A stretch of DNA of 6,883 nt from JBFIHZ01 sp041601535 (GTDB lineage Bacteria; Pseudomonadota; Gammaproteobacteria; Xanthomonadales; SZUA-36). Position numbers and translations under genes: made by a program. The notes beneath the pieces were generated by a model. That model saw only the letters and a program-made list of their open reading frames with translations, made no database searches and was not told the origin of the DNA. This document shows positions 5,587 to 6,883 of the stretch, piece by piece (positions within the stretch are counted from its first letter, which is position 1; each line of letters begins with the position of its first letter). The stretch spans positions 1-6,883 of the forward strand of contig JBFIHZ010000222.1 in assembly GCA_041601535.1 (NCBI GenBank), written 5' to 3'.

Positions 5587-6863
5587 GCGGCGTTGTGCTG
5601 ACCTCACTGTTGATGATCTGCCTGTTGCTGGGTGTGCCGGTGGCGTTTGCGCTGGGCTTTTCCAGCCTGGTCACGCTGCTGGCCTTTTCCGACCAGTCAC
5701 TGCTGTCCGCCGCGCAGAAATTCATCCACACCACCTCGGTTTACCCGCTGCTGGCATTGCCGTTTTTTATCCTTGCCGGCAACTTCATGACCACCGGCGG
5801 CGTGGCCCAGCGCATGATTAACTTTGCCCAATCGCTGGTTGGGCATTTCCGCGGCGGCCTGCCCATGGCAGCGGTGTTGTCGTGCATGCTGTTCGCCGCG
5901 GTATCCGGTTCATCGCCCGCCACCGTGGTGGCCATTGGCAGTATCGTGGTGGCCGGCATGGTGGGCTGCGGATACCGGCGTGAATTCGCCGCCGGGCTGA
6001 TCTGCAATGCCGGCACCCTGGGCATTCTGATACCGCCATCCATTGTACTGGTGGTATACGGTGCGGCTACCGAGACCTCCATCGGTGACTTGTTTATTGC
6101 CGGCGTGGTGCCGGGCCTGTTACTGACCGTGTGCATGATGGTGGCCACCCATGTGGTGTGCCGGCGCATGGACATCCCGCGCGCCCGCTGGCCCGGCTGG
6201 CGCACGGTGCTGTCCGCGCTGCGCAAAGCTGCCTGGGGTATCGCCTTGGTGGTGATCATTCTCGGTGGTATTTACGGCGGCATTTTTACGCCCACTGAAG
6301 CCGCGGCGGTCTCTGCCGTATACGCGTTTGTTGTCGCGGTATTCATCCATCGCGATATCCGGTTAGCGGAAGCCACCGAGGTTCTGATCAAAAGCGGCCG
6401 TACCAGCGCGATGCTGATGTTCATTATCGCCAATGCATTCCTGTTCGCTTATGTGCTAACCAGCGAGCAGATCCCACAGCAGATTTCGACAGCGGTGCTC
6501 GAAATGGGCTTGCCAGCCTGGGGATTTCTGTTGGCGGTGAATGTGCTGCTGCTGGTTGCCGGCAACTTTATGGAGCCGACATCCGTCATCCTGATCCTGG
6601 CGCCCGTGTTGTTTCCCATCGCCATGAACATGGGCATCGACCCGGTACACCTGGGCATTATCATGGTGGTCAACCTGGAAATCGGCATGGTCACACCACC
6701 GGTGGGCCTGAACCTGTTCGTTACCGCCGAGGTGGCGGAACTGCCGGTCGAGCAGGTGATCCGGTCCGCACTGCCCTGGCTGGGGCTGCTGCTGTGCATT
6801 TTGATTATTGTTACCTACCTGCCGGGCCTGTCGTTGTGGCTGCCCGGCCTGATGAACCACTAA
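5583..6863 (+). CDS. dctM: TRAP transporter large permease subunit, DctM
   Basis: A 426-residue polytopic protein of the usual DctM length. It is the transport subunit of the TRAP system, which couples uptake to a Na+ (or ion) gradient by an elevator mechanism. Seen family motifs: LPFFILAGNFM (59-69); VSGSSPATVVAIGSI (107-121), first re-entrant region; NAGTLGILIPPSI (142-154); GGIFTPTEAAAVSAVYA (232-248); and EIGMVTPPVGLNLFV (366-380), second re-entrant region. The two halves show the expected pseudo-repeat (LGILIPPS versus IGMVTPPVG). The start overlaps the dctQ stop by ATGA; no strong ribosome-binding site is seen, so coupling is likely. The gene is intact and ends in TAA. The complete P-Q-M set implies a functional transporter. 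Confidence 0.96.
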   Translation: MSGVVLTSLLMICLLLGVPVAFALGFSSLVTLLAFSDQSLLSAAQKFIHTTSVYPLLALPFFILAGNFMTTGGVAQRMINFAQSLVGHFRGGLPMAAVLSCMLFAAVSGSSPATVVAIGSIVVAGMVGCGYRREFAAGLICNAGTLGILIPPSIVLVVYGAATETSIGDLFIAGVVPGLLLTVCMMVATHVVCRRMDIPRARWPGWRTVLSALRKAAWGIALVVIILGGIYGGIFTPTEAAAVSAVYAFVVAVFIHRDIRLAEATEVLIKSGRTSAMLMFIIANAFLFAYVLTSEQIPQQISTAVLEMGLPAWGFLLAVNVLLLVAGNFMEPTSVILILAPVLFPIAMNMGIDPVHLGIIMVVNLEIGMVTPPVGLNLFVTAEVAELPVEQVIRSALPWLGLLLCILIIVTYLPGLSLWLPGLMNH

Positions 6864-6871
6864 TCCACTAT

Positions 6872-6883
6872 AACCGTGAGGGA
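6872..6883 (+). promoter_or_regulatory. Possible ribosome-binding site of a gene beyond the window
   Basis: The last bases, 9 to 20 nt after the dctM stop, include GTGAGGGA, which resembles a Shine-Dalgarno sequence. A fourth gene of the TRAP operon may begin just outside. No start codon is visible, so this is a weak call. Confidence 0.3.

Overview
The window looks like a chromosomal piece of a Gram-negative bacterium, most likely a gammaproteobacterium with a TonB-rich, possibly marine or polymer/organic-acid-using lifestyle. The basis is the style of the TonB-dependent receptor (a typical proteobacterial plug domain), the tripartite TRAP transporter and the sodium/solute symporter. The exact taxon cannot be read from the sequence. 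I see no mobile element, tRNA, rRNA or CRISPR.

Layout. (1) Positions 1-792, minus strand: the N-terminal 264 codons of a TonB-dependent outer-membrane receptor, cut by the window edge. (2) 793-1082: an intergenic stretch holding the receptor's ribosome-binding site, leader, a probable promoter with an embedded LacI-type operator, and a GC-rich hairpin just after the next gene's stop. (3) 1083-2525, minus: a PutP-like sodium/solute symporter (SSS family). (4) 2608-3867, minus: a major facilitator superfamily (MFS) permease, 82 bp upstream of the symporter and probably co-transcribed with it. (5) 3868-4057: a divergent intergenic region with a second, perfect copy of the operator in the spacer of a good sigma70-type promoter. 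(6) 4058-6863, plus: a three-gene TRAP operon, dctP-dctQ-dctM, with both internal junctions overlapping by ATGA. The last bases resemble a ribosome-binding site for another gene beyond the window.

How it fits together. Every gene encodes a transporter: one outer-membrane receptor and three unrelated inner-membrane carriers (SSS, MFS, TRAP). No enzyme or regulator lies inside the window. Two copies of the palindrome GCAAACGTTTGC, in the same position relative to the -10 box, tie the receptor and the TRAP operon to one LacI-family repressor that must be encoded elsewhere. The simplest model is a catabolic regulon in which the receptor brings a ligand (or its oligomer) across the outer membrane and TRAP, SSS and/or MFS move products across the inner membrane. 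The binding protein resembles the C4-dicarboxylate DctP clade, so an organic acid or sugar acid is the best guess for the TRAP substrate. The substrates of the receptor, SSS and MFS proteins cannot be assigned. I found no clear evidence of a wholly new system; the most distinctive features are the shared operator architecture and the transport-only gene content.
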